From: GJ-E10 sp035625725
GTDB lineage: Bacteria; Pseudomonadota; Gammaproteobacteria; Burkholderiales; Burkholderiaceae_F
Direction of reading: 5' to 3'
Length of the DNA stretch: 64,000 nucleotides
Assembly (NCBI GenBank): GCA_035625725.1
Contig: DASPPB010000085.1
Span: forward strand, 1-64,000
The position numbers and the translations under genes are program-made. The stretch's first letter is position 1, and every line of letters begins with the position of its first letter. Positions 52,285 through 61,636 of this stretch are shown piece by piece. The notes under the pieces were generated by a model. That model was not told the origin of the DNA. It was given only the letters and a program-made list of their open reading frames with translations, and searched no databases.

Positions 52285-52314
52285 AAAAAAAAGGCGCCCG
52301 CATTTGGGCGCCTT
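52285..52314 (-). terminator. Intrinsic terminator of the H1-like gene
   Basis: On the minus strand GGCGCCC and GGGCGCC form a perfect 7-bp stem with a 6-nt loop, followed by eight T. It stands 23 bp past the stop codon of the lysine-rich gene. Confidence 0.92.
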
Positions 52315-52336
52315 GCCACTTCTGTGGCCCGTGCAG

Positions 52337-52708
52337 TTACGGTCTGCCGCCGGTCGGAAACGGCCAGGCGGTCGTCGGACTCAGCGGAGCCCGAGCCCCG
52401 ACGGGCGCGGGCGCAGCCGCGGGCGCCGCCGGCGCCGCAGCCGGAGCTGCAGGCGCGGCAGCAGGTTTGGCGGCGGCCTTCTTCTTAGGCGCCGCCCGCT
52501 TCTTAGCAGCTGGTTTCTTCTTAGCCGCTTTAGCTACTTTTTTTTTACCCGACTTTTTGGCGGCCCTTTTCCGGGCCGCCTTCTTTGCGGACTTTTTTGC
52601 CGACTTCTTTGCGGACTTTTTCGCAGACTTCTTCTTGGCAGCCTTCTTTTTGGCGGCCTTCTTCGCGGGCTTCTTGGCGGACTTCTTCGCGGATTTCTTC
52701 GTTGCCAT
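52337..52708 (-). CDS. Histone H1-like lysine-rich DNA-binding protein
   Basis: A 123-residue protein made of KKSAK/KKAAK-type repeats (about 1-80) and an alanine/proline tail (about 80-105). Composition resembles eukaryotic H1 C-terminal tails, AlgP of Pseudomonas and betaproteobacterial H1-like proteins. It probably condenses DNA or RNA. A clean intrinsic terminator follows. The promoter is unclear; a 596 bp non-coding region precedes it. Confidence 0.88.
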   Translation of the reverse strand: MATKKSAKKSAKKPAKKAAKKKAAKKKSAKKSAKKSAKKSAKKAARKRAAKKSGKKKVAKAAKKKPAAKKRAAPKKKAAAKPAAAPAAPAAAPAAPAAAPAPVGARAPLSPTTAWPFPTGGRP

Positions 52709-53304
52709 GTGTGTCTCCTAAATTACGTCGATGAACGAACGATGGTTACAAGGGAAACCCGGCCGCCAGGAGGCGCACCGGGCTATTCATCGGCGCATGC
52801 GGAGGCACGGTCGCCGCGACATGCCCAGAAATGCGTTTTGATTGGCGCATATCCGAGCCAAGCGCGGAACGGACAGAGCACTGGCCGTTGACGCTGATGA
52901 ATTCGGCACGACATGCCCGCAGAGCGGCCCGCACGGGGTCTGCTGCGCGCATGCAAGACGCCGGCCGCGGGCCGACGCACGAAATCGTTTTGGGAAGATC
53001 CCGGAGAGCCGGGGAAACAGCCGATGGGCTGCTTCGATCGAGTAGAGAACCGGTGCCACAAGACCGGTTGGTCTCGATGCCTAGCGTCGCACGTTCAATG
53101 ACGACGGGTGATCGACTATGACTGTCTGTGTTCAATTCAGCGATCGATCGTGAGATCGAGCTACCAAAATTCACGGCGCATTATGACTCCCAATGGCCAG
53201 TGACTGCAAGAAATATTTGCATTCTCGCGCATGTTTTTGTTGCGTGATGTCTCGATTTAGTGGCGAGTTGTGTATTCATTTCTCACGCTAGGGCGACGCA
53301 CCAC
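52709..53304. other. Long intergenic region between H1-like gene and nrdB
   Basis: A 596 bp stretch with no confident gene. The 53060-53300 part is visibly AT-richer. On the minus strand TTGCAG (53209-53204) and CATAAT (53185-53180) are 18 bp apart, a promoter candidate for the H1-like gene with an unusually long leader or for an unannotated RNA. No terminator is seen before 52708. A 142-codon open frame (52746-53174, minus) is low quality and not called. Confidence 0.45.
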
Positions 53305-54408
53305 TCAATCCCAACTCAGCGCTCCGCCGCTTTGATACTCAATGACTCTGGTCTCGAAGAAGTTGCGCTCCTTCTTCAGATCGATCATCTCGCTCATCCA
53401 GGGAATCGGGTTTTCCTGGTCCGCGTACAGCGGCTCGAGGCCGATTTGCAGCGCGCGCCGGTTGGCGATGTAGCGCAGGTAGCCCTTGAACACAGCGGCG
53501 TTCAACCCCAGGACGCCGCGCGGCATGGTGTCTTCCGCGTATCGGTATTCCAGGTCGACGGCTTGGGCGAACAGTTGCCGGATCTGCGCGCGAAATTCCA
53601 CGGTCCAAAGTCCCGGGTTCTCCAATTTGATCTGATTGATCAGGTCGATGCCGAAGTTGCAGTGCATGGATTCGTCGCGCAAGATGTATTGGTACTGCTC
53701 CGCGGCCCCGGTCATCTTGTTTTGCCGCCCCAACGCCAGGATCTGGGCGAAGCCGACATAGAAGAAAAGCCCCTCCATCAGGCAAGCGAACACGATCAGC
53801 GACCGCAGCAAGGTGCGATCGGCATCCTGCGTGCCGGTCCGGAAGCCCGGATCCGTTAGAACTTCGATGAAAGGCAGCAAGAACTCGTCTTTGTCCCGGA
53901 TCGAGGGTATTTCACGGTAGGCGTTGAAAATTTCGCCTTCGTCCAGGCCCAAGGACTCGACGATGTACTGGTAGGCGTGTGTGTGTATCGCCTCCTCAAA
54001 GGCCTGGCGCAGGAGAAATTGCCGGCATTCGGGCGCCGTGATTTGGCGATAAGTGCCCAGCACGATGTTGTTGGCCGCCAAGGAGTCGGCGGTCACGAAA
54101 AATCCCAGATTGCGCTTGACGATGCGTCGTTCGTCCTCGGTCAACCCGTTGGGATCCTTCCAAAGCGCCACATCGCGCGCCATGTTGACCTCCTGGGGCA
54201 TCCAGTGATTGGCGCACGAGCTCAGGTACTTGTCCCAGGCCCATTTGTACTTCAGGGGAACGAGCTGGTTGACGTCTGCGCGGCCATTGATGACCCGCTT
54301 GTCCTCCACCCGGACGCGACCTTCCTGGCACGGAAATTCGCGCGGTGGCGCAATGTCGATCCGGCTTGCCTGCCCCGCCTGCGCCACGCCCGATCCTGCT
54401 CCCAGCAT
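53305..54408 (-). CDS. nrdB: Class I ribonucleotide reductase, beta subunit
   Basis: A 367-residue di-iron R2 protein generating the tyrosyl radical. The segment QAFEEAIHTHAYQY carries ligands E139 and H142 and the radical tyrosine Y146; EQYQYILRDESMHCNFG carries the second ligand set. The presence of Y146 distinguishes it from the chlamydial R2c, which has phenylalanine. AAGGAAGGGG precedes the ATG. It is 84 bp after nrdA and belongs to the same NrdR-controlled operon. Confidence 0.94.
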   Translation of the reverse strand: MLGAGSGVAQAGQASRIDIAPPREFPCQEGRVRVEDKRVINGRADVNQLVPLKYKWAWDKYLSSCANHWMPQEVNMARDVALWKDPNGLTEDERRIVKRNLGFFVTADSLAANNIVLGTYRQITAPECRQFLLRQAFEEAIHTHAYQYIVESLGLDEGEIFNAYREIPSIRDKDEFLLPFIEVLTDPGFRTGTQDADRTLLRSLIVFACLMEGLFFYVGFAQILALGRQNKMTGAAEQYQYILRDESMHCNFGIDLINQIKLENPGLWTVEFRAQIRQLFAQAVDLEYRYAEDTMPRGVLGLNAAVFKGYLRYIANRRALQIGLEPLYADQENPIPWMSEMIDLKKERNFFETRVIEYQSGGALSWD

Positions 54409-54492
54409 ACCGTCCCCTTCCTTGTGTCGAGTTGATTGGTTTGCAGCCCGAGGCCGGCGGCGCGCCGCGCGGCGGGCGCCGGCCGCTGCTCG

Positions 54493-57381
54493 TCATTGGC
54501 AGACTTCGCAATCGGAAAAACCCGTCGCCCCCGGGCGCAGCATGCACACCGGACCGGCAGCTGTGTCGGCGCCATCGCCGACCGGAACGGCGTTCAGATC
54601 GCCGCCACGGCCGGTTGCCTTCTCCGCATGGGTGGCACCCAGGGTGCGCAAGTAGTACGTAGTCTTTAGCCCTCGCAGCCAAGCGAGCCGGTAGGTCTCG
54701 TCGAGCTTGCGGCCCGAAAGCCCCGCCATATATATATTGAGCGACTGCGCCTGATCGATCCATTTTTGGCGGCGCGCTGCGCATTCGATGAGCCACACCG
54801 GGTCGATCTCGAAGGCCGTGGCGTACAGTTGGCGGACCTCCGCCGAGATGCGATCGATGCGGGCCAGACTGCCGTCGAAGTACTTGAGGTCGGCCACCAT
54901 GACCTCGTCCCAGAGGCCCAGCGCCTTGAGCTCGCGCACCAGGTGCGGATTGACGACGGTGAACTCGCCCGAAAGATTGGACTTGACGAACAGGTTCTGG
55001 AACGTGGGTTCGATGCTGGCCGACACCCCCACGATGTTGGAAATCGTCGCCGTCGGCGCGATGGCGATGCAATTCGAATTGCGCATGCCATATTGCGCAA
55101 TGCGCTCGCGCAAGGCGTTCCAGTTGAGCCGTTCGGCGCGATCCACCTCCACGTGGCCGCCGCGCTCGCGCGCAAGCAAATCCAGGGTGTCTTGCGGCAG
55201 TATTCCCCGGTCCCAGAGTGAACCGCGAAACGAGGAATACGGCCCGCGCTCGGCAGCAAGCTCCGTGGAGGCCCAGTAGGCGAGGTAACTGACGAGTTCC
55301 TGGCTGCGGTCGGCGAATTCGACGGCCGCGCCCGACGCGTAGGCGATACGCATCCGGTGCAGGCAGTCCTGAAACCCCATGATGCCCAGCCCCACCGGCC
55401 GGTGCCGCAGATTGGCGTTTCGGGCCTTGGACACCGCGTAATAATTGATGTCGACCACGTTGTCCAACATGCGCATGGCCGTGGCGATGGTGCGCCGAAG
55501 CTTGTCCCCGTCCAGTTCCCAGTTGCCCTCCGCATCGGCCTTGAGGTGGGTGAAGAGATTCACCGACCCGAGGTTGCAGACCGCGATTTCCTCCTGCGAG
55601 GTATTGAGGGTGATCTCGGTGCACAGGTTCGAACTGTGCACCGTTCCCACATGCTGCTGGGGCGAGCGCAGGTTGCAGGCGTCCTTGAAGGTGATCCAGG
55701 GATGCCCTGTCTCAAAAAGCATCGTGAGCATCTTGCGCCAGAGCTGGGTCGCGGAGATCTTCTTGAACAGGCGAATTTCGCCTCGCGCGGCTTTTTCTTC
55801 GTAGGCGATATAGGCGCGCTCGAAGGCCTCGCCCGAGCACTCATGCAGGTCCGGGCAGTCGCTCGGAGAAAACAAGGTCCACGGCGCGTCGGCCAGGACA
55901 CGCTTGAGGAATAGGTCAGGAACCCAGTTGGCGGTATTCATGTCGTGCGTGCGCCGCCGGTCATCGCCCGTGTTCTTGCGCAACTCGAGGAACTCCTCGA
56001 TGTCCAGGTGCCAGGTTTCGAGATAGCAGCACACCGCGCCTTTGCGTTTGCCGCCCTGGTTGACCGCGACGGCCGTATCGTTGACAACCTTGAGAAACGG
56101 CACCACGCCCTGGGATTTGCCGTTGGTGCCGCGGATGTAGGCGCCCAGGGCGCGCACGGGGGTCCAGTCGTTTCCGAGCCCGCCGGCAAACTTCGCGAGC
56201 AGTGCGTTGTCCTTGATCGCGCCAAAGATGCCGTCGAGATCGTCCGGAACCGTGCTGAGGTAACACGACGAGAGCTGCGCGTGGCGCGTGCCCGAATTAA
56301 ACAGGGTCGGCGTCGAGCACATGAAGTCAAAGCTCGACAGCAGGCTGTAGAACTCGATCGCACGCGCCTCGCGGTCGATCTCGTTGAGCGCCAGCCCCAT
56401 GGCAACACGCATGAAAAATGTCTGCGGCAGTTCAAAACGCTGCCCCTTGCGGTGCAGAAAATAGCGGTCGTAGAGAGTCTGCAGGCCGAGGTAGGAAAAC
56501 TGCAGGTCCCGCTCGGGGCGCAGCGCGCAGGCAAGCCGCTCCAGGTCAAACTGCAGCAGGCGCTCGTCGAGCAATCCGGCCTCGACGCCCAGCCGGATGC
56601 CGCGCGGCAGGTACTCCGCATAGCGCGCAGTCATTTCCGCCTGCGCCACCTCGACGCCGAAGACTTCTTTGCGCACGGTGTGCAACAGCAGCCGGGCGGT
56701 GACCTCGCTGTAGGCCGGGTCGGTCTCGATGAGCGCGCGGGCGGCCAGGATCGCCGATTTGTGGACCTCCTCCAGGGGCACCCCGTCGTAGAGGTTCTTT
56801 ATGGTGGCCTTGAGTACCGCATCGACCGAGACGTAATCGGTCAGACCTTCGCAGGCCGCCTGGATCGTCGCGCGCAGCCGCTCCTGGTCCAGCGGCACGC
56901 TGCGTCCGTCGAGCGTGATGTGGATTGCGCCGGGGGGCACGGGCGCCGGTGCCTGGCGAGCCCGCTCCTGGCTGCGTCGGTCGCGGTACAAAACGTAAGC
57001 CCGCGCCACGTCGTGGGCCCCGTCGCGCATCAGCGACAACTCCACCTGGTCCTGAATGTCCTCGATGTGAAAGGTGCCGCCGGCCGGCTGACGGCGAATC
57101 AGCGCCGCGACCACGGCCCCGGTCAAGCGCTCGACTTGCTCGCGGATCGCCGCCGACGCCGCGCCTTGGCCGCCGCGCACGGCCAGAAAGGCCTTGGTCA
57201 TCGCCACGGCGATTTTCGCCGGTTCGAAAGTGACCACGCTTCCGTTGCGGCGAATGACCTGAAATTCGGCGAGCGTGGCGGCACGGGGCCGATCCAGTGT
57301 CGCCTCGCCCAAGGCGCGCGCAAAGGCGGCCGATGCAGCGGTTTGTGCTGGCGTGGATGTTTCGACGTCACGAACTTCCAT
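54493..57381 (-). CDS. nrdA: Class I ribonucleotide reductase, alpha subunit with two ATP-cones
   Basis: A 962-residue R1 protein reducing ribonucleotides. Two ATP-cone-like domains occur in tandem, about 40-135 (VIRRNGSVVTFEPAKIAVAM) and about 150-245 (HITLDGRSVPLDQERLRATI), followed by the catalytic barrel with FNSGTRHAQLSSCYLSTV, NLCTEITLN and NSNCIAIAPTATIS, and a C-terminal DCEVCQ redox pair. E. coli NrdA is 761 residues with one cone. The ATG at 57381 is set by GGGGGAAG. The two NrdR boxes 177 bp upstream decide its regulation. Confidence 0.94.
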   Translation of the reverse strand: MEVRDVETSTPAQTAASAAFARALGEATLDRPRAATLAEFQVIRRNGSVVTFEPAKIAVAMTKAFLAVRGGQGAASAAIREQVERLTGAVVAALIRRQPAGGTFHIEDIQDQVELSLMRDGAHDVARAYVLYRDRRSQERARQAPAPVPPGAIHITLDGRSVPLDQERLRATIQAACEGLTDYVSVDAVLKATIKNLYDGVPLEEVHKSAILAARALIETDPAYSEVTARLLLHTVRKEVFGVEVAQAEMTARYAEYLPRGIRLGVEAGLLDERLLQFDLERLACALRPERDLQFSYLGLQTLYDRYFLHRKGQRFELPQTFFMRVAMGLALNEIDREARAIEFYSLLSSFDFMCSTPTLFNSGTRHAQLSSCYLSTVPDDLDGIFGAIKDNALLAKFAGGLGNDWTPVRALGAYIRGTNGKSQGVVPFLKVVNDTAVAVNQGGKRKGAVCCYLETWHLDIEEFLELRKNTGDDRRRTHDMNTANWVPDLFLKRVLADAPWTLFSPSDCPDLHECSGEAFERAYIAYEEKAARGEIRLFKKISATQLWRKMLTMLFETGHPWITFKDACNLRSPQQHVGTVHSSNLCTEITLNTSQEEIAVCNLGSVNLFTHLKADAEGNWELDGDKLRRTIATAMRMLDNVVDINYYAVSKARNANLRHRPVGLGIMGFQDCLHRMRIAYASGAAVEFADRSQELVSYLAYWASTELAAERGPYSSFRGSLWDRGILPQDTLDLLARERGGHVEVDRAERLNWNALRERIAQYGMRNSNCIAIAPTATISNIVGVSASIEPTFQNLFVKSNLSGEFTVVNPHLVRELKALGLWDEVMVADLKYFDGSLARIDRISAEVRQLYATAFEIDPVWLIECAARRQKWIDQAQSLNIYMAGLSGRKLDETYRLAWLRGLKTTYYLRTLGATHAEKATGRGGDLNAVPVGDGADTAAGPVCMLRPGATGFSDCEVCQ

Positions 57382-57557
57382 GCTTCCCCCTTTCGGACCA
57401 AAACCGGTGTCGACGCTCTTGGGCCAACGGCCCGAGCCACTAGCTCTTGATGCGGATTGCAGCCGGAATCCGCCGGCGAGACCACGGCCGCAGCCGCGTG
57501 CGCCAGCGCGCCCGCCCGACTGCGTCTTTCGCGCCAACTGCGCCGCCGCGCGCAGGG

Positions 57558-57573
57558 ACACAATATCTAGTGG
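57558..57573. promoter_or_regulatory. NrdR box 1 upstream of nrdA
   Basis: ACACAATATCTAGTGG matches the NrdR consensus ACACWATATATWGTGT at 14 of 16 positions. The matching repressor should block nrdA-nrdB transcription when dATP/ATP is high. Confidence 0.82.
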
Positions 57574-57588
57574 TGACCAGCAAAGAAT

Positions 57589-57604
57589 CGACAACTCCTT
57601 GTGG
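57589..57604. promoter_or_regulatory. NrdR box 2 (degenerate) upstream of nrdA
   Basis: The palindromic core ACAA-N4-TTGT is centred exactly 31 bp from box 1, the three-helical-turn spacing typical of paired NrdR boxes. Only 9 of 16 consensus positions match, so the spacing is the main argument. Confidence 0.6.
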
Positions 57605-57675
57605 CCGCGATGGTAGGCAAAGATTCGCGCGCGAGCAACTAGAAAACGTTTTGCACTGCATTGTGAGCAGCGCAC

Positions 57676-58239
57676 TCAAAGATCGCGGGGTACGCGCGTC
57701 CAGTCAAAGAGGGGGCCGGGATCGGACTTGCGCGCCGGTGCAATCTCGTTGTGCCCACGCGTCCAGCGCAAGGGGTAGGCCTGCGCCAGTGCGCGCTGCA
57801 AAGAGACCAGGACCGCGTACTGCGCGGCCGTGAAGGGTTCGAATTCGCTGCCTTCGAGTTCAATGCCAATGGAAAAATCGTTGCAGGCCGCGCGACCGTT
57901 CCACTCGGAGACGCCGGCGTGCCAGGCGCGATCGCGACACGAGACGAACTGCGTCAGACAACCGCTGCGCGAAATCAAAAAGTGCGCTGACACGCGCACG
58001 CCCTGCAGTGCGCCGTAGAACTCATGGGTCGAGCAGTCGAGCGAGTTCGTAAAGAGGCGCTCGATGTCCCCGCTACCGAAGCATCCGGGGGGCAGGCTGA
58101 TGCAGTGAAGCACCAGCAGTTCGATGCGGGACTCCGCGGGGCGCGCGTCAAAATTCGGGGAAGGAAGCCGGCGCGCTCCGTGCACCCAGCCGTCGCTGCC
58201 TACGCGGTAAGACGACGTGGCCGGCGCCCGATTACTCAT
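57676..58239 (-). CDS. ampD: 1,6-anhydro-N-acetylmuramyl-L-alanine amidase
   Basis: A 187-residue cytoplasmic zinc amidase of peptidoglycan recycling. Zinc ligands in family positions are H45 (VLHCIS), H163 (TRGHNE) and D173 (KSDPGPLFDW); E127 in IGIELEG is catalytic. The ATG at 58239 is preferred over a TTG six bases upstream. It releases the tripeptide used by Mpl, also in this window. It lies between pilR and nrdA. Confidence 0.92.
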   Translation of the reverse strand: MSNRAPATSSYRVGSDGWVHGARRLPSPNFDARPAESRIELLVLHCISLPPGCFGSGDIERLFTNSLDCSTHEFYGALQGVRVSAHFLISRSGCLTQFVSCRDRAWHAGVSEWNGRAACNDFSIGIELEGSEFEPFTAAQYAVLVSLQRALAQAYPLRWTRGHNEIAPARKSDPGPLFDWTRVPRDL

Positions 58240-58273
58240 CGTCAACGGCCGGAGTCGAGCCGCCTCCGGCGCA

Positions 58274-59791
58274 TTACTTCAGCCCCAAGCGCTGCATCCG
58301 GTAGCGCATCTGCCGAAAGGAAATTCCGAGCAGCTGCGCGGCAGCGGTACGATTGTGCCGGGTTTTCGCCAGAGCCGCGCGAATGGCAGCGCCTTCCATT
58401 TCGTCGAGGTAGGCCGAGAGATCACTGGGCACGCCGTCGACGAGAAGGTAGGGGGCAGCGACCGCTATGGCGGGCGCGGCCTGCGCGAGTTCTTCGGCCT
58501 GCGGGTTGTCTTGCGCCAGCGGCTCTTCCTTGGTCGCTGCCGGCAATGACGTCACACTCGGCGGCGCTGCCGCGCCAAAGGCGCGCGCGGTCTCCAAGAC
58601 CAGATTTTCGGGCCGCAGTTCCCCGCCGCCGGTGAGCACGACGGAGCGCTCCAGGACATTCTCCAGTTCGCGCACGTTGCCCGGAAACGGCCACTGGCGC
58701 AATGCGGCCTCCGCTTCGGGAGTAAGCCAAGCCGCCGGCACGCCGGCGCGCTGCGCGATGCGCTGCAGCAGCGCCTTGGCGATGAGCGCGATGTCCTCAC
58801 TGCGCTCCCGCAGGCTCGGTACCCGCAACTCGATGACGTTGAGACGGTAAAACAGGTCCTGACGAAACCGGCCCACTTCGACCATGCGGGCCAGGTCCTG
58901 GTGCGTTGCGCTCAATATGCGCACGTCGACCGGCTCTTCGGTCGTCGAGCCCACCTTGTGGATGTGGCGCTCCTGGATGGCCCGCAGCAGCTTGACTTGC
59001 ATTGCCAAAGGCAGCTCCGCCACCTCATCGAGCAGGAGGGTCCCGCCCGATGCGGCCTGGAAAAAACCGTCCCGGTCGCGTTCCGCACCCGTAAAGGCGC
59101 CGCGCCGGTAGCCGAAGAACTCGGCTTCCATCAAGGATTCGGGAATCGCTCCGCAGTTGACCGCAACAAAGGGCATCGCCCGACGGGCGGACATTGCATG
59201 AATCGCCCTTGCCACCAGCTCCTTGCCGCTACCCGATTCCCCGATGATCGCCACCGGCGCCATGCTCTGGCCCAAGCGCGCAATGAGCGCGCGCAGCTTG
59301 ACCATCTCCGCCGACTCGCCCACCAGCCGTGCGAGGGCCGCATCGTCTTCGGGTTTGGCCGCATGCGTGCCGGCGCCCGGCTCGGCCCCGTCGCCGATGG
59401 CCGAGCGGATCAACTGGCGCAATTGGTCCAAATCGACGGGCTTCGCAAGGTAGTCGAAGGCGCCGGCTTTGAGTGCGGCCACGGCGTTGTCCGCGCTGCC
59501 GTAGGCCGTGATGACCGCGATCTTCGGCTCCGCGCGCATTCCCAGTTCGCGCACCAGATCCAAACCGGAGCCGTCGGGCAATCGCATGTCGGTAAGGCAA
59601 AGCCGGTACGAGCGCGTGCGCAAGAATTCGCGCGCCTGCTCCAGCGATTCGGCGGTGTCGACCTCCAGACCGAGCCGAGTAATCGTCAGGCCCAGCAACT
59701 CGCGCAGATCCGCCTCGTCATCGACGACGAGCACCGCGGGCACCCGTGCGCGGGTGCCACTGTCGGTCTCCGCAATGCGCCCCACGCTCAT
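58274..59791 (-). CDS. pilR: Sigma-54-dependent response regulator PilR
   Basis: A 505-residue NtrC-type regulator. Receiver domain with D68 (CLTDMRLPDG); AAA+ domain with Walker A GESGSGKE, the sigma-54 contact loop GAFTGA and the Walker B-like TLLLDEVAELP; and a C-terminal Fis-type helix-turn-helix (ALAKTRHNRTAAAQLLGIS). An extra linker of about 60 residues precedes the HTH. It should activate pilin transcription with sigma-54. PilS ends 2 bp upstream. Confidence 0.92.
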   Translation of the reverse strand: MSVGRIAETDSGTRARVPAVLVVDDEADLRELLGLTITRLGLEVDTAESLEQAREFLRTRSYRLCLTDMRLPDGSGLDLVRELGMRAEPKIAVITAYGSADNAVAALKAGAFDYLAKPVDLDQLRQLIRSAIGDGAEPGAGTHAAKPEDDAALARLVGESAEMVKLRALIARLGQSMAPVAIIGESGSGKELVARAIHAMSARRAMPFVAVNCGAIPESLMEAEFFGYRRGAFTGAERDRDGFFQAASGGTLLLDEVAELPLAMQVKLLRAIQERHIHKVGSTTEEPVDVRILSATHQDLARMVEVGRFRQDLFYRLNVIELRVPSLRERSEDIALIAKALLQRIAQRAGVPAAWLTPEAEAALRQWPFPGNVRELENVLERSVVLTGGGELRPENLVLETARAFGAAAPPSVTSLPAATKEEPLAQDNPQAEELAQAAPAIAVAAPYLLVDGVPSDLSAYLDEMEGAAIRAALAKTRHNRTAAAQLLGISFRQMRYRMQRLGLK

Positions 59792-59793
59792 CG

Positions 59794-61563
59794 CTAGGCT
59801 AGGTCACGCCGGAAGAATTCGGACTGCGTCGGAATCGTGTCGAGAAAGGGGGCCGCCGGTGTCTCGGCGCCAGCGCGCCCAAAATACACCACGAAACCGT
59901 TGCGATCCGGTCGACCCGCTCGCCGCAATACGTCGTAGCCCAGCTCTGCATGATTGGCAATGCAAAACTCCCGCGCCAGGTACAGTCCCAGCCCCGTGCC
60001 GCGCGCATGGGTCGTAAAAAACGGTTCGAACATCGCAGCGCGATCCGCCGGGGCCACACCCGCACCATCATCGATGACCCACAGCTGTACGCGCCCGTCG
60101 TGCTCGGCGGCGTCGTCCATGAAAATCTCGACGCTCGCGGGACCACCCGAGCAATAACGCAGCGCATTATCAACCAGATTGAACAAAATCTGGCGCAGGT
60201 GACTGTGCTCGAACTTCACGACGTCGCGGCCCTCGCCGCCGACAACCAGAACTCCGGAAGCAAGCTTGCGGTCGCGCGCAAATTCCTGAACCCAGGCGTC
60301 AACGAACTTGCGCAGCGGAAATTCATCGCTCAAGGGAGCATCGCGCCGGGCCACGCGCAGAACGTCGTCGACCAGACGGTTTAAGCGCGTGGTGTTTTCG
60401 CGCACGATTCCGGTCAGCCGCTTTTGCATGGCGTCGCGAGCGTCTTCCGCCAGCAGTTGGCCGGCACTGCTGATGGCGGCTAGCGGATTGCGGATCTCGT
60501 GCGCAATGGAGGCCGTCAAGCGCCCCATCGCGGCGAGCTTGAGCTGCTGGGCGCGCGCCTCCAGCGCGTTGCGGTCCTCAAGGAATATGACGAATTCTCC
60601 CGACTGCGCCGACGGCGGCCGCGCAAACCGGACCCGCAGCGGGCGTGCCGGCGCGCTTGCGCTGCCCGAAGCGTCCGGCGCGCCCAGCATGAACACCTGG
60701 TTGGACCATCCGACCTCGTCGGCCTCGGTCTTCATCCAGCGCTGAAATTCCTCGCCCAGCGGGCGCAACGTCGGCATCTCGATGAGGCGCCGCCCGGTCA
60801 GTTGCGCGCTTCGCGTCATGCCCAGAAGCACCCGCGCCGCGAGATTGTTGGCATGCACCGAGGTGGCGGCATCCACCACGATTACGCCTTGCTCCATCTG
60901 CGAGATCACGAGCCGGTTGATTTCGAGCTGGTTTTGCAAGTCGAGCCCGCGCATGTGCGCGAGTTGCTCTTGTTTGTTCAGCCGCGCGGAAAGCAGCCGC
61001 AGCAGGCCGGTCAGACCGAACAGCGCCGCGCCGTACAGGCCTGCCTGGAACAGCTGGGGGTCGGCGTGCTCTTCGCGCAACCCGCGCAAAACCGCGTCGC
61101 CCAAAAGGAACAGGACCGCGATCGAGGTCGTAAAAAACGCGGCGCTCGTCGGTAGCATCAGCGACGCGCCTGCGATCGGAACGAGGTAGAACACGACGAA
61201 TTCGCTGCGCATTCCGCCGCCGAGCACGACCAGCACCGTCGCCATCACCAAGTCGGCGGAGAGCTGGGCCGTCAACTGACCGAGAAAGTGGCGCCGGTAG
61301 TACAGCGAGGCCAGTGCCATGGCAATGGCCACGCCAAAATACGCCGCCAGCCCAAAGACGATTTCGGACACACCCGTGCCGCTGAGGCGACTGGCCAGCG
61401 GCGCCGCAAACACGATGGCCGACAGGAGCACGAAGGCCGTGACAAGCACACGGGCCAACGCCAAGGCATAGAGCGTTCCCCAGGCGGGTTCGACGTGCAG
61501 GCGCCGGCCGGCGGCTTTGGCGCCGCCCACGCCGCGCTGCTGCTCCTGCGCGGTCTTGCTCAT
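59794..61563 (-). CDS. pilS: Sensor histidine kinase PilS
   Basis: A 589-residue sensor kinase. Six hydrophobic segments lie in the first 190 residues (about 32-190), a PAS-like domain about 215-330, and a HisKA/HATPase core with SIAHEIRNPLAAISSA (phospho-histidine), NLVDNALRYCSGG and GTGLGLYLAREF. It should phosphorylate PilR in control of type IV pili. The ATG at 61563 is chosen because conserved membrane segments begin shortly after it. Confidence 0.9.
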   Translation of the reverse strand: MSKTAQEQQRGVGGAKAAGRRLHVEPAWGTLYALALARVLVTAFVLLSAIVFAAPLASRLSGTGVSEIVFGLAAYFGVAIAMALASLYYRRHFLGQLTAQLSADLVMATVLVVLGGGMRSEFVVFYLVPIAGASLMLPTSAAFFTTSIAVLFLLGDAVLRGLREEHADPQLFQAGLYGAALFGLTGLLRLLSARLNKQEQLAHMRGLDLQNQLEINRLVISQMEQGVIVVDAATSVHANNLAARVLLGMTRSAQLTGRRLIEMPTLRPLGEEFQRWMKTEADEVGWSNQVFMLGAPDASGSASAPARPLRVRFARPPSAQSGEFVIFLEDRNALEARAQQLKLAAMGRLTASIAHEIRNPLAAISSAGQLLAEDARDAMQKRLTGIVRENTTRLNRLVDDVLRVARRDAPLSDEFPLRKFVDAWVQEFARDRKLASGVLVVGGEGRDVVKFEHSHLRQILFNLVDNALRYCSGGPASVEIFMDDAAEHDGRVQLWVIDDGAGVAPADRAAMFEPFFTTHARGTGLGLYLAREFCIANHAELGYDVLRRAGRPDRNGFVVYFGRAGAETPAAPFLDTIPTQSEFFRRDLA

Positions 61564-61636
61564 CGAATGCCCCGGCGGCTGCGATGGGCCGGCCGCGGCC
61601 CGCGCGCCACGCCGGTGTGCAATGCTCCCGTCGGCG

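Noticed and set aside
52470..52708. Repetitive DNA in the lysine-rich gene as CRISPR or satellite
   Set aside because: The repeats are in-frame KKSAK-type codons with variable bases and no spacers.
52746..53174. 142-codon minus-strand open frame upstream of the H1-like gene
   Set aside because: Sequence is serine/arginine-rich without motif and the region looks non-coding.
53620..53645. FNR-like repeat TTGATCTGATTGATCA
   Set aside because: It is inside nrdB and the spacing does not match TTGAT-N4-ATCAA.
55945..57450. 501-codon plus-strand open frame antisense to nrdA
   Set aside because: It mirrors a confirmed gene and has no recognisable domain.
57836..57852. GGTTCGAATTCG resembling a tRNA T-loop
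   Set aside because: It lies within ampD coding sequence and no cloverleaf can be built.
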